The notes under the pieces: model-generated
The model's input: only the letters and a program-made list of their open reading frames with translations
Told to the model about the DNA's origin: nothing
Database searches by the model: none
Part shown: piece by piece, positions 31,975 to 43,032 of the stretch
Numbering within the stretch: position 1 is the first letter of the stretch
How the letters are laid out: each line of letters opens with the position of its first letter
Translations under genes and position numbers: made by a program
NCBI GenBank assembly: GCA_029961685.1
Contig: JARWKL010000007.1
Span: 6,964,708 to 7,028,707 of the forward strand
Source of the DNA: Aristolochia californica
Taxonomy: Eukaryota; Streptophyta; Magnoliopsida; Piperales; Aristolochiaceae
Length of the DNA stretch: 64,000 nt
Direction of reading: 5' to 3'

Positions 31975-34650
31975 CTAAGCTTTCATCACCTTCTTAATAT
32001 ACCAATCTCTAATGCAAATTGGCATATGATATAGGATGGACATAATGAATGATAAGCGGCCGTATGAGAACCATGATGGGGGGTTTTTGTCCAGAACAGC
32101 AGCTACTGTTTTTTTGGCAAACTCTTCTGTTGGAGTAGTCTTAACGTTCTTTGACAACTCGGCTCTTGCACGAATGGCACCGGCAAATGGCTCAAACACC
32201 TTCCATTCTGGCATTTGGGCATATCTAGCAGCAGACGATTCTCCGATATTTGATTTGATTGAACCAGGAACCACATTGATAACATCTATCCCCAGAGGTT
32301 TAAGCTCCATTCTGCATTAGTGAATATACAGATCAGACATCTGACCATGAAAGAGAAAATGGCAGATCTGAAACTTCTAGAGGAAAAGAAAAAAGAAGGT
32401 TAAATTTCCTTCTTGGAAGTGCCAAGATGTGAGTGAGAGTTGGGATGGGTGGGATAGTATTAAAAACCTTAAGCTATCAGTCAATGCATGAAGAGCAGCT
32501 TTTGATGCAGCGTAAGTACCAGACCATGGTCCAGGCGCCAGAGCACCAATGCTTCCGACATTAACAATCTTACCCTTTTTTCTAATGGCCATGTAAGGAA
32601 CTACAGCTTGTATCACCCTCATGGGACCTGTAATTAGTCTCAGAACACTATAAATCAAATGGCATTACTTTCAACATGTTATGAATTGACATGAATATAT
32701 GTTCACTGATAATAAACTGCCATAATCAGTAGCATGGTGATGCAGGAGGCCTATGGGAAGTCAAGGAGAACACTTGATTATCATGGAATTCAAAGATTAT
32801 AATCTGCTCTGGAACTAAAAACTGCTCTCCAATGGGGATAAAAAACCATCAATGTTTTGCAGAATCAACCACTGCACAGACAGTGGAAATAAGAGTTAAA
32901 TGTATGTATTCCACAACCTAACACCATACCAACAAAAATCAACAAGTTTTGTGCTGAACCAGAACGCATTCTTTCAGCAGAGTAGATTTTGACCTCTGAG
33001 AGATTGGAAACTCGTTCTAACAGCATAAAGAATGAGCAAATAGTGTTTGAAGTTCCACCTTCTTGTTGGAGACATCTACCACAAGTGATTTCACTGTGCC
33101 ATAAAATCATCTTAAATGATCGTTCACTTGGAACCATATTTTGAGATTGCAAAACCTTTTGTAATTCAATGTGCTTTTGCATCTATCTACTAGAAGAACC
33201 CTTGTTTGGTATCTTGTTGCAAGGTACAAACACCACAATTACTGAAGTTTCATATTTCAGTAGAAATATAAAAGCTCAGTCATGCCCATTGTTCTCAGAA
33301 AAGTCACTGACTTTACTGCCTCTTCTCTGTGAAGTTGGGTCAAAGGCCCCATCCCAAAATGACTAGTCAACTTAGATAGCTTCTTTCCCAACTAATAAAC
33401 TCAAGATCTTTGTACTCATTAATCTATGTGAGATTATTTCTTACCCCTCATGTGTAGACCCTCTTTTTTAGCTCTGCATGTGGATACTTTAGGTAGAGGC
33501 CCACATATGAGTACCTGCTTTGATACCATGTGAAGTTGGGTCCAAGGCCCATCTCAAAATGACTAGCCAACCTCTACCCAAAAAAATTATCCACATGTAG
33601 AGCCCCAAAAGAAGGCTTACACGTGAGGGGAGTGTTAAAGAATAGTCTCATATGCATTAGTGATTACAAAGAACTTGAGTTTATTAGTTAGAAAAGAGGT
33701 GTCCTAAGTTGGCCTTAGACCCAACTTCACACTCTCATTTTGAGGTTTTTTTCTTTACCAAACATGCGGGCATGATTTTCCTGCAAATAACATCATTAGG
33801 CTACTAAAGATTCTTTTAAGACTGCCAATCTTTTCAACCAATGTACATACACTGCTATTTCTGTTTATGACCTGAAAAGTCAGCAGCGAAGTTGTAAGTT
33901 TTATGAACTAGACTTTATCTCAGCTTGTGTTAAAGATGTGAAGGAAATACCAGCACAGGCTCAAACAGGACATGCATTAGGCTGACTAGATAAAGAATAT
34001 TGAGACAACACCAAGAACATACAAGCAGATTACTGAAAACACAGGCCAGATTTTCAATTTCATCAAACAAAATAGAGTACACTTCTGAATCCAGCTTACT
34101 GAACATAATAGAGTAGACTTTTGAATCGATAAAAAGAATTGAACAAGAAAAATAATTAGTAACTCATTCAACTCAAACAGCAAAATGGGTACAACTTACT
34201 GCAAAAAAAAAAAAAAAAAAAAAAAAAGAGAGAAAAATATCGACTCAACTTCAAAATAAGCAGGAAATAGGGAACTTTAATGATAAAATAGTACAAATGA
34301 GGAAAAAGAATACCATAAACATTTGTATTGAAGGTGCTCTGGAAGGCTGACAATGGGATTTCAGCGAGAGGTCCCACACAGTGAACTCCGGCGTTGTTAA
34401 CCACAACATCAATCCTCCCAAATTCATCCATTATCCTGCTCATAACATTTTGGATACTATCTTCAGATAAAACGTCTAATTCCAGGCGAAGGAACCGCGA
34501 ATCATTTTCTAGATCACCCATCGACTTCAACGATCGGCTAGTAGCCACCACCTTACATTTCTCTGTAGCGAAGGCTCGAGCAAGGGAGTTCCCGATGCCC
34601 CCTTCACTGCAGCCGGTAATAAGAACGACCGGTTCTAACAGAGCTGTCAT
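31975..34650 (-). CDS. AYR1-like NADPH-dependent short-chain dehydrogenase
   Basis: Three exons (34650-34314, 32627-32468, 32311-31975) join in frame to 834 nt, or 277 residues. The sequence has the classical SDR signature: cofactor loop TGCSEGGIG at residues ~13-21, NNAG at ~85-88, the catalytic Ser in VGSIGA, and the active-site YAASK with Tyr and Lys. The Arg after TGCSEGG...KVVATSR suits NADPH. The family matches yeast AYR1, which reduces 1-acyl-dihydroxyacetone phosphate, and Arabidopsis AT5G10050/AT5G65205; the substrate in plants is not shown by sequence. An ATG further upstream (34761) would add a basic leader, but the family start fits 34650. Intron 1 (1.7 kb) holds a foldback repeat and a 25-base A run at 34203-34227. 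Beside the RPRD-like gene this order matches Arabidopsis. Confidence 0.9.
33329..33732 (-). mobile_element. TRIM-like foldback repeat in dehydrogenase intron 1
   Basis: Two ~165-bp arms (33331-33499 and 33571-33730) are inverted copies, both carrying TGTGAAGTTGGGTC at their outer ends and CTAATAAACTCAAG inside. On the minus strand the right arm plus centre reads like a small LTR (33732-33530, TG...CA) followed at once by TGGTATCAAAGC (33528-33517), a primer site for initiator-Met tRNA. The second LTR-like copy lies in the opposite orientation, so this is a rearranged TRIM or foldback element. It codes for nothing. Confidence 0.65.
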
Positions 34651-34762
34651 CCCAACAGTTCTTTCACAGATTCCCCCGACAAAAAAATGGCACGAAGAAA
34701 AGAAATTTCCGCACTGATATCGCAAACTCCAATGCCTTCCGATCCGGATCCGGAGCAACACT

Positions 34763-35279
34763 TTCCGATCCGGAGCTACGAACTCACTTCACCTTTGACT
34801 GCTTAGCTGCCTCTGGAAACGCGTAAACGGAAAACCAGTATTAGTGTACTCAAACAATTCAAAAGTCTGGGAATACGGTGGGTTTTAAGTCAGATTTACG
34901 GAGATGGCACATGGAAGAGCCACGTGGAATAGCCACATGGAAGAGTTGGATTCAAGTCGAACCTGTAAGGATGAGAGATGGTGATTGTTTTTTTTTTGAG
35001 TTTGAGTTTTAAGGTTGACCTCGAATTAGTAGGTTTTTAAGGTTAATTATCACATTTAAATTTCATAGTTTAAGTATAAGAACATTTTTAATTGCACTTT
35101 TAGTATATTAAAGAGAAAATATGTAAAAATCTTACATGACTCTCACAATAGGAAGTCTCATAGAGATATAATTAATTTGGTAGAGTCTTACCTGAGTCTC
35201 ACAAATGAGTCTTAATTAAAAGTATTTTAGTTATGTTAATTTTCTATTTATACACGATATTAAAATAGTTGAGTGGTTT
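34763..35279. other. Intergenic upstream of the dehydrogenase
   Basis: 34763-34920 is the likely promoter and leader side of the dehydrogenase. 34910-34945 repeats CACATGGAAGAG twice. The rest is AT-rich and featureless. Confidence 0.4.
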
Positions 35280-35299
35280 ATCGGAGTTAATATCTAGCT

Positions 35300-35655
35300 G
35301 ACTTGGTACAATGATGAATGACGATCCTTTTGCATTACTGTTGCAAACCGAACAAGTGTATTACATAGAAGACCCAAAAAATGGTGGTTTGTGATGTGTA
35401 GTTCATAATGCAGTTATGAAGAATGTGTTTGATGTATTAGAGCAATAATTATCCACATTTGATGAAATGATTGCCTTCCAATAGGAGTTGTCGAATCCTA
35501 ATCTCCATGTTGACCAAGTGGAAATTGATGTTGGCCAAATATTCTTCTGGATCGTATTGGTGTATCAGCGGTTGAGGATGAATATAATCAAGAGGATATA
35601 GACGAAGAAATAGAAGAGCTTGTCAAATAGGGAGAAGAAAGTGATAAAGATATAT
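35300..35655 (+). pseudogene. CACTA (En/Spm) transposase C-terminal remnant
   Basis: The frame reads NDDPFALLLQTEQVYYIEDP, then after a stop CVVHNAVMKNVFDVLE, close to the end of plant En/Spm transposase-region proteins (DDPF...QVFY...DP...W.VV). It continues into an acidic, Glu-rich tail with further stops. No terminal inverted repeat was found with confidence. It lies just left of the Harbinger element, with possibly related DNA on its other side. Confidence 0.55.
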
Positions 35656-35851
35656 AATGTTGTTAGACGATAATAAATTTGAATATTTATTTCATGGGTC
35701 TACAATATTAGTTTTTGTAAAATAATTTATTTCAAACATCATTAATGTTATTTTTTTTAGAAATAACATTATTGATATTTAAAACTTACTCCATATACAA
35801 GTTTATGTGATACCATGCCTCCTCGTCCACTTAGGCTACCATCATTGAGTG

Positions 35852-35858
35852 AGTGAGT

Positions 35859-35889
<31 letters not shown>

Positions 35890-35891
35890 GG
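35852..35891 (+). repeat. (GT)n followed by a 19-base G run
   Basis: GAGT and GT repeats pass into 19 consecutive G (35873-35891). Confidence 0.95.
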
Positions 35892-36577
35892 AGTATGTAA
35901 CTTATAGTTTGCCTACAATAATTTATTTTTATACATACATATATAGGGGGGTTAGTGTACAATATAAGTTCAGAGGGAACTGAAATACAATGAAAAGTAC
36001 TTTCCTTGGGGAAAGTGAGATGGAATGTAAAGTACTTGTTTGTGTTAGTGTGCGCAATGGAAAGTGTAGTGTAAAATACTTGTTTATGTTAGTATGCGCA
36101 AAGGAAAGTGCAGTGTAAAGTATTTGTTAGTGTTAATGTGTACAATGGAAAGTGTGGTGTAAAGTGAATATAAATCATTTATTAAATAAAATATTTTGAT
36201 ATATCCGACTATCAGATAATTAAATTAATATTAGTAAATTAATATTAATATTATATCTGACTATAATATATTAAATATAATAATTAAACAAATGCTTACT
36301 TTTATATTATTAAAATTGTAATCAAATTTTAATTTTGTAATATCTAAGTATGAAATAATTATACAAATATCGTACTACACAAATATCATAATAATAAAAA
36401 TAACAATAATACAAATATAACTCAATCATCTTCATAATATAAAAGAAATATATTTGTTCATACAAAAGTATAGCACAAAGAAACATATTTGGTCATACAA
36501 AAGTACAGAACAAAGAAATATATCTGTTCATACAAAAGCACAACATAATATTCAATAATTTTGCCACATCTGAATTG

Positions 36578-37938
36578 CTAAAACATCTCGATAATATGAT
36601 GCTCTTGAAGATTGTACTGCAGACTCCTTCTGAGTACTTCTTTGAGTATCCACATCATCCTCAACATCATCACTACTATCATTGTCTTCAATTGACTTTC
36701 ATTGTTATCTTCACAATGTTCTCCACCAGAATTATCACTTGAATCATCTTTTTCATCTTCAAATAAATCCATGTGATCTTTCATGCGTATATAATTATGC
36801 AATACACAATAGGCAATCACAATATCTTGAAATGAGCTTTTAAAGCCCCAAATGTATGCTCGATAGTGTTCCGTAAAGATGAGTGTCTTCGGTTAAATAA
36901 TTATCTTTCATCTGTAGGAGTATTATTCCCAAACTCTTGCAATTGATAACGAATACCTCGATAGGGAGTCAAGAACCCAGGTAGATTTGCATATCCAACA
37001 TCTACCAAATAATATTTGCCTACAATAAAATATATATCTATTATAATCTAAATATATATATAAATTTAAATAGACTATATAGAGAGAAGCGATATTTACC
37101 TTCAGAAACATAAAGTTTATCTCGCCTGGTTAATGCTGACTTCAATACACGTGAATCGGCTGCTGATCCCTCCCATCCAGCAAGTATATATATGAATTGC
37201 ATATCAAATGTACATGTTGCCATTACGTTTTGTGAGAAAAACCCTTCCTGTTCCAGAATCTTGCTTGTTGATCAAATGGGATATGTGCTTTAATATGAGT
37301 ACCATCGATGACACCAATACAATCCTAATAAAAAAATCATTAATACAAATATATATTTTTACAATAACTGAAAATTATTCATCAAATGACTTTATATTTA
37401 CCTTAAAATATGGATAATAGATATCACTGTTCAAGATCTTTGCATGAGTACGTCTTGAAGGTCGCTTGATGTAATCAGATTGTAGTCTGATAATAGTTTT
37501 TAACACCTTGTTAAAATACTTACTAATTGTCCAATTTGATCTTTCAAACATCTCTGAGGTGACACTGTAAGATTGTTGTTGACCAACAATGATACAAAAA
37601 TATGCAAGCTGTTCTTCCACAGATATTGTCCTTGTATCAAATAAAAGTCCTCTACTTTTCAAGATTCCAGCCAACTAGAGAAAAATAGTTTGATTCATCC
37701 TATACACTTTTCAAAATTTAATAGGCAATCTTTCTAATGCTTTCTTTAAATATCGTGGACCACCCATATGATAAGAACGTTGTACTTGCCTATTACAATC
37801 GTTTAAGTATGAATGAACAAGGACAAATATAACTGTATAAGCTCCAATACAAATATATATTTTCTCCCTATTTGGTAGATTATCCATGGGTACCTGCAAT
37901 ACTAGACATTGAATAATGAAAATATGGTTCAAACACAT
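36578..37938 (-). pseudogene. PIF/Harbinger DDE transposase (ALP1-like), broken
   Basis: Exon-like pieces on the minus strand are about 37938-37395, 37322-37101 and 37017-36578. They give a helix-turn-helix-like N-part (EQLAYFCIIVGQQQ, FERSNWTISKYFNKVL), then GVIDGTHI with the first catalytic Asp, LAGWEGSAADSRVL with the second, and RHSSLRNTIEHTFGALKA with the catalytic Glu. The end is IAYCVLHNYIR. Damage: a stop after LPIKF in the first piece, a frameshift before MATCTFD, a TAA after TPTDER, and a deletion between HFKI and IVIAYC. The three catalytic residues survive but the protein cannot be made whole. Confidence 0.87.
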
Positions 37939-38052
37939 TCAATAATACACATTCATAATTGACCAGAAATACTCAATAATTAATGTCATTCATACAAAAC
38001 CAAATGTGTCTCATAAATATAGGTTAAAACTGTCAACATCTATATAAGTCTA

Positions 38053-39038
38053 TTACATTGAATTGAATTTAGCCATCAACCACTTATACTGATCTTCTGG
38101 TTTCATCTTCATAAACATATCCTTCTTAGCTTTGGTGTCAAGCAACTCCATGGCATAATATTTGACTTCTATGGGCAAGTTAGGTAATGCCTTGAGTGCT
38201 TCGAAACATGGAGGTTCTGCGAGGGGAGTAAAGATGTCTTTAAGGTTGATGACATATTGTTAATAGCCTCAACGATCCTGTTAGCATTTTCAACTAATGG
38301 TTCGGATCTCTTCCTACGCCGAGTAAAAGAAGTTTTATCCCCATCATTGCTTTGTACTTTACTTTTCGGAGGAGCATCACTTAGAGAGTCTATAATGTTG
38401 GGTGTTGGGATCTCCCTGACTGCATCATCTTCATCGATGTCATCAATCATTGTCCCTTTTCCAAAAGTCGAAAGGTTATCATCTGACTCCACGCTTGTGT
38501 GACTCGCTTTCCCCGCAGCCATAGTGTTTCCAACCACAATAGCCAATTTTTCATAGAGCGGACAACCTTCCTATCTATACTTGTCGGCTTCTCTATGCGT
38601 CTGCATGAAAAGTTATCGTTTAAAATACTAAAAAACATGATTAATAAAGCAAAAAACATAACATTCTATGTTACAGTTACAAACCTTTATATAGTCTTGC
38701 CACACTGTCTTACTAGCAGTGACTTTCTAGGTTGTTGGATCCCACCTAAAGCCACTAGTGTTTAGGCATGTACTCACAACCATATACATTCTTTTCCAAG
38801 TCCTCACGCGGTTTTTCAACTGTTCTACTATTTTTTGGTTTGCTCCATCCATATTGAACATACTGACACAATCGTTGAAAACTTCGTGTTTCCAAACTCC
38901 ATTGGTTAATTTGTCACCCATATTGACTTGCTCAATGAGCAAATCAAGCATTTTACAGTCTTCGTCAGACATCCATGTGTCGTATGACCTCTTTGTAGTG
39001 CTATCCATAATGTCTTTACCTTTTCTCCTTCCAGCCAT
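38053..39038 (-). pseudogene. PIF/Harbinger ORF1, Myb/SANT-like protein, broken
   Basis: It starts at MAGRRKGKDIMD and has the Myb/SANT-like block W(M)SDEDCKMLDLLIEQVNMG through FRWDPTT, followed by an intron. The next exon has an in-frame TAG before EGCPLYEKLAIVVGNTMA and then the usual ESDD...RRRKRSE linker. A frameshift near 38220 separates it from the normal C-terminus (EVKYYAMELLDTKAKKDMF, ending KFNSM). In this superfamily ORF1 binds the element ends together with the transposase. Confidence 0.85.
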
Positions 39039-40430
39039 CTAAAACTTTTAACAAGTAGACAATGAAACATAAAGCTTACGAAAGAGCCAGAAACTTCACA
39101 CATCAATAACAATTTCCATTACCTTGTTATTTTTATTTCCCAATGTCCAAACTCCCCTAGGACAAACAAAGTCCATGTGGGAATGAAGTCACAAGCAAAC
39201 AGTTCATATACAAAGTTAAAGCCTTCATACATAAAAGGATAAGAAACTTACCAGAAGAGCATCACTGATTCACACAACATAGTTGTTGGAGCCATATGTC
39301 CCTAATAAGCCATTTTTTTCTTTTTAATATAATTGGTGATATGAACTCACACTAGTTGCCAAGGAACTAATTGACTAGATAGACTAGTTTGTGCACTTAT
39401 CAATTTATTTTTTCTGAATCAATTTTAATAGGAGTCAGCAGGCAATATGTGTTAAAAAAAAATGTCTTGTCCAATGAGGACCCTAGGAAGATACACACCT
39501 ATGGCCTGAGGATTGAATTTATTCTATTAGGGACCTAATTTATGAACAAATCCAAAAATCCAATTGATAACTTTGTTTATTATCACGTGTCTTTGCATCA
39601 ACATCTACTCCCTCTCCTTTTCTGTCCAAAATAGGAATTGAAAAACAATGTTTGAACTCGAACAATGAGAAAAATGAGCAAAGTGCCCCTCTTCTAGCCC
39701 CATGTTTTATTCTCTCATGTGGGGAATCATATTATTAATTATATGATCTTCCTCTGACGCTCAAACACGAAATTTTTCTGAATGCAGAGCATGACATTGT
39801 TAACCAACGCGAAATATTTCTGATGCGAGATGTCTGAGAGAAAACTCCAATACTTCAAGATAAACAAAAAGAAAAAGAAAAAACAGATGCAAATAACTTC
39901 ATAAATACCTCGAATCGAGCCGGAGAGGTTGCAGAGAGGGGAGACGTCGGTGCTGAGGACGACGAGAGGAAGAGAATCAAGCACCGCACCGGGGAGAGGT
40001 CGTAGAGGGGGAGATTGAAATCGCCGACGGTCGCGAGCGAGGAAGGAAATCGGAGAGGTTGCATAGAGAGGGGAGAGCTCTCACCGAAGGTCGACGGAGC
40101 TGGGGACAACGAGAGTAGCGTCGAAGATAAGGTCGTAGGGCGATTGAAATCGCCGAAGACAAGCGAGTGCGGGAGAAATTTTTTTTCTCCTAAACCCTCA
40201 TTCGACAGACGCTCCTCCCCGATAGCGAGATGTATTTGAGCTATGGTAAGTGAAATCCGAGCTCGAACCCTCAGATTTCACTTAGCATCGTTTTAAACCT
40301 GAAATGGGGGAAAACGAAATACAACTGTATTTCACTTTCCCACGTCACACTGAGTGCACTAACGGGTTTCGGCCCACTTTCCCCAACATAAGTGAAATAC
40401 ACTTCACTTACTGAGCACACTAACAGGCCC

Positions 40431-41472
40431 ATATATATATATACACACACACACACATCCACACCATTGCCTTCTTCATCATCTCCATCCATTTCTTCAT
40501 AGATGAGGCGATCACGAGGCCCGAGCAAGGGCCTTAGAGTTGATGTTATGATAAATGACCTCAACAAGATGATCCTGATGGATTTTAAAGATTTGCATAG
40601 GAAGTCATCAGGACCCTTTAGTCTACTTTTACTCATTGGGTGGGTCATATAGTAAGGGCAAATATGGAGGTAAAGGTGGAAAATTTTAAAGCCCACACCG
40701 AAGATTAGATAGTTTGTGCGTATCCTTATATTGAAGTGTTACAAATTACTCAATTAAATGTTCCTTTTATTTTTTTTCCCAGCCTACAATATTAAATTTG
40801 ATAACATTTTGTGTTATAGGATAAGTTTAATGTTGATATGAATAGTAAATGTGGAACGAATTGTCGGACAATCTATTTTGGGTGTTGCATTTTTACAGCA
40901 CTAGATTACAATGCATGCCTGGTATAGAGAGCATGACAGTTACAGAGGGGTTTATCTCGAGGACTAGTTGTGGTTATGTGTGAATGTGTTTCAAGGGGAG
41001 AGGTCCAAGGTGATTAGATATTTAGAAATTGTGTTATAAAATTTTAATTATTTTTTATTTTACTCATGTCTAATTTCCATTTGCAAAGACATTCTTGAGT
41101 AAATGTCGAAAACATTAGCAAACAAAATGTTTGATATGCTACGGCGTTGAAGTCTTTTATGTGTATCAAAGAGGAGACTGCATGTATTTAACTTGGAGTA
41201 TATTTTTATTCAAATATACTACGAATGTAAAATATTTATATGCACGTATGTATCCTTCTAAATGTGTAGGGTATAAATTGTTTTGGTATTGAGCAATTAG
41301 GGATTACTCATTAGTTTGAGTACGAGTGTCCTAATAGTTGTAAAGAACTATATATAAATATAAATTTTTATAAATAATAAAATTTTAAAATAAAAATAAC
41401 TATAATTGATTTATGTTATTTTTCACATAAGGAGATGCAACAATTGGTAGGAGAGGCACATGAGGTTGGTGT
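40431..41472 (+). pseudogene. Possible second CACTA remnant (right of Harbinger element)
   Basis: Frames from about 40504 read MRRSRGPSKGLRVDVMINDL and, one frame over, THWVGHIVRANMEVKVENFK. This recalls the short N-terminal protein of plant CACTA elements (Arg/Gly-rich start, then IG..VR...V). Stops are frequent. A (TA)n(CA)n microsatellite lies at 40431-40458. The match is weak. If true, the Harbinger element inserted into a CACTA remnant whose other side is at 35300-35655. Confidence 0.3.
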
Positions 41473-41801
41473 TGTCAGAGTTAGGTGGTTCTGTTCCACC
41501 TGGGTTAGGTTCCGTTCACCCCTGGTCCACCCGGGTTATGTACTTGGCTTTTCGCACTTAAAAGACCGGTCTTTTGGGTTGTATTGGCTAGGCGTTTGAC
41601 ATGGTATCAGAGTAGGACACCACGTTCCGTGTTCGATTCCCGACGGAAGTGGTAAGGGACGGGAACGGTGGGTGTCAGAGCTAGGTGGTTCCGATCCACC
41701 TGAGTTATGTTTCGTCCACCCCTGGTTCACCTGGGTTAGGTACTTGACTTTCTGCACTTAAAAGACCAGTCTTTTGGGTTGTATTGGCTAGGCGTTTGAC
41801 A
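41473..41801 (+). mobile_element. TRIM retroelement, 329 bp, complete
   Basis: Two 129-bp direct repeats (41473-41601 and 41673-41801) begin TGTCAGAG and end GTTTGACA. Directly after the left one is TGGTATCAGAGT, the initiator-Met tRNA primer site. Before the right one is a purine-rich GGGACGGGAACGGTGGG. The 71-bp interior codes for nothing. GGTGT flanks both sides (41468-41472 and 41802-41806), a perfect 5-bp target duplication. The LTRs differ at roughly one position in ten by eye. Such elements move only with proteins supplied by other elements. Confidence 0.92.
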
Positions 41802-41806
41802 GGTGT

Positions 41807-43032
41807 GCTAGTTGATGACAGATGGCCCGACCATCTGTTTATCAATCATCTATATGTATAGAGGAGTTGTAGGAAACTAAAGAGGTCTTGTCCCAAACTC
41901 AAGAGCAATTGAGAAACGTCATAGTGAGGAGTCTGAGCATCATTCTACCAACTAAAGTTTCACCGAGAGAAGGTTCATTTAGTGATATTTTAACTTTTGT
42001 AAGGGAAAAAATCGCTATCAAAAGTCTAATGTCTTATAGTGGCTTAACATATTCTTCTCCAATATTTTGATTAGAGAAAGGATCATAGAAAAATTAAAAA
42101 ATCATTAATATTATTTCATGTTCATTTAATCTAATATTTAGTCAACTATTTAGTATGTTTAATTTATTTAAAATAAAAATAATTGTTATTACCAACCTCT
42201 CATCCCCCAAATGACTTGGTCCCAAAGCTCACACGAATAAGAAACTATTTAGACTCCATATAACATTCCTTCTACTACTATTTTTACATATTTATTTAAC
42301 CAAACCGATTTAAATTGTATTATTTTCCAAAAATTAAAATAATAATAATAATATTATTATTATTAATATCGTCATCATTTGTCGTTATCTCGAAACACAT
42401 TCGTATCTATGACTCTTCCAATCAAAAAGGAGCATTGACATGATAACGTTCCAAAACTCGTGGAACAGCAAATTCCGTCTGCTCCAGCGAATCAAAACTA
42501 AGTAGATTCCACGTAACGTTCTTTTTCAGTAACTTTATTTAACTTATTACTTACCAAACTTAATCCACGGAGTAGGCTTCCTTCTTGGGACTTCTCTCCC
42601 TCGAGTCCTCTTCCACAAGTAAAATAAAATTTTGATCCAATTAAAGCTTATGACCTCTAAATTGCAGGAGATTCATGGAAATCTCTTCCTTCTCCTTTTA
42701 ATGTCACAAATTTAGGATTAGTAGCTGCGGCTGCCCGCGTTCTCCCAATCTTCTCAAATCTCAAGAATCTTCTCTCTCTGCGAGCAGTATTATTGCTTGG
42801 CTCTGCGCATGCCAGAGTGTCTACAGCATGCGCCCACTGCCCCGAGGCCAGCCCCATCTGGCTTCCCCAACTCCCCGGCACTCGTCTTTTCCTATTTTCC
42901 GCCCCTCTGTGTTTTTTTTTTTTCTCTTATTTTGTGTGTGTTCTGAGTTCTCTCGTTTGCGCTGCTGCTGGCTCTTCCGTTTTCTTTCTCGAATAGAGCG
43001 GTAGCGTCGTTGGTATTTTTTTGGAGTGGAGA
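41807..43032. other. Upstream region and leader of the FAF-like gene
   Basis: 41,807-42,060 may still be transposon-derived. 42,100-42,640 is AT-rich. From about 42,660 composition turns GC- and CT-rich, as expected for a 5' leader. No separate gene is recognised. Confidence 0.45.

Larger units (their letters stand above)
35946..40430 (-). mobile_element. PIF/Harbinger-type DNA transposon, ~4.5 kb, degenerate
   Basis: The right end reads inward (minus) as GGGCCTGTTAGTGTGCTCAG and the left end as GGGGGGTTAGTGTACAATAT, an imperfect terminal inverted repeat whose similarity continues into GAAATAC and TTGGGGAAAGTG. ATA lies on both flanks (35943-35945, 40431-40433), fitting the 3-bp target duplication of this superfamily. 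Inside are two genes on the minus strand: a Myb/SANT-like protein and a DDE transposase, the standard PIF/Harbinger pair. Both are broken. The 39,040-40,430 part is non-coding and GC-richer near the end (GAGAGG-type repeats). Confidence 0.85.

Noticed and set aside
41610..41650. tRNA-like GTTCGATTCCC word
   Set aside because: No cloverleaf can be drawn; it lies in the interior of the TRIM next to its tRNA-primed site.
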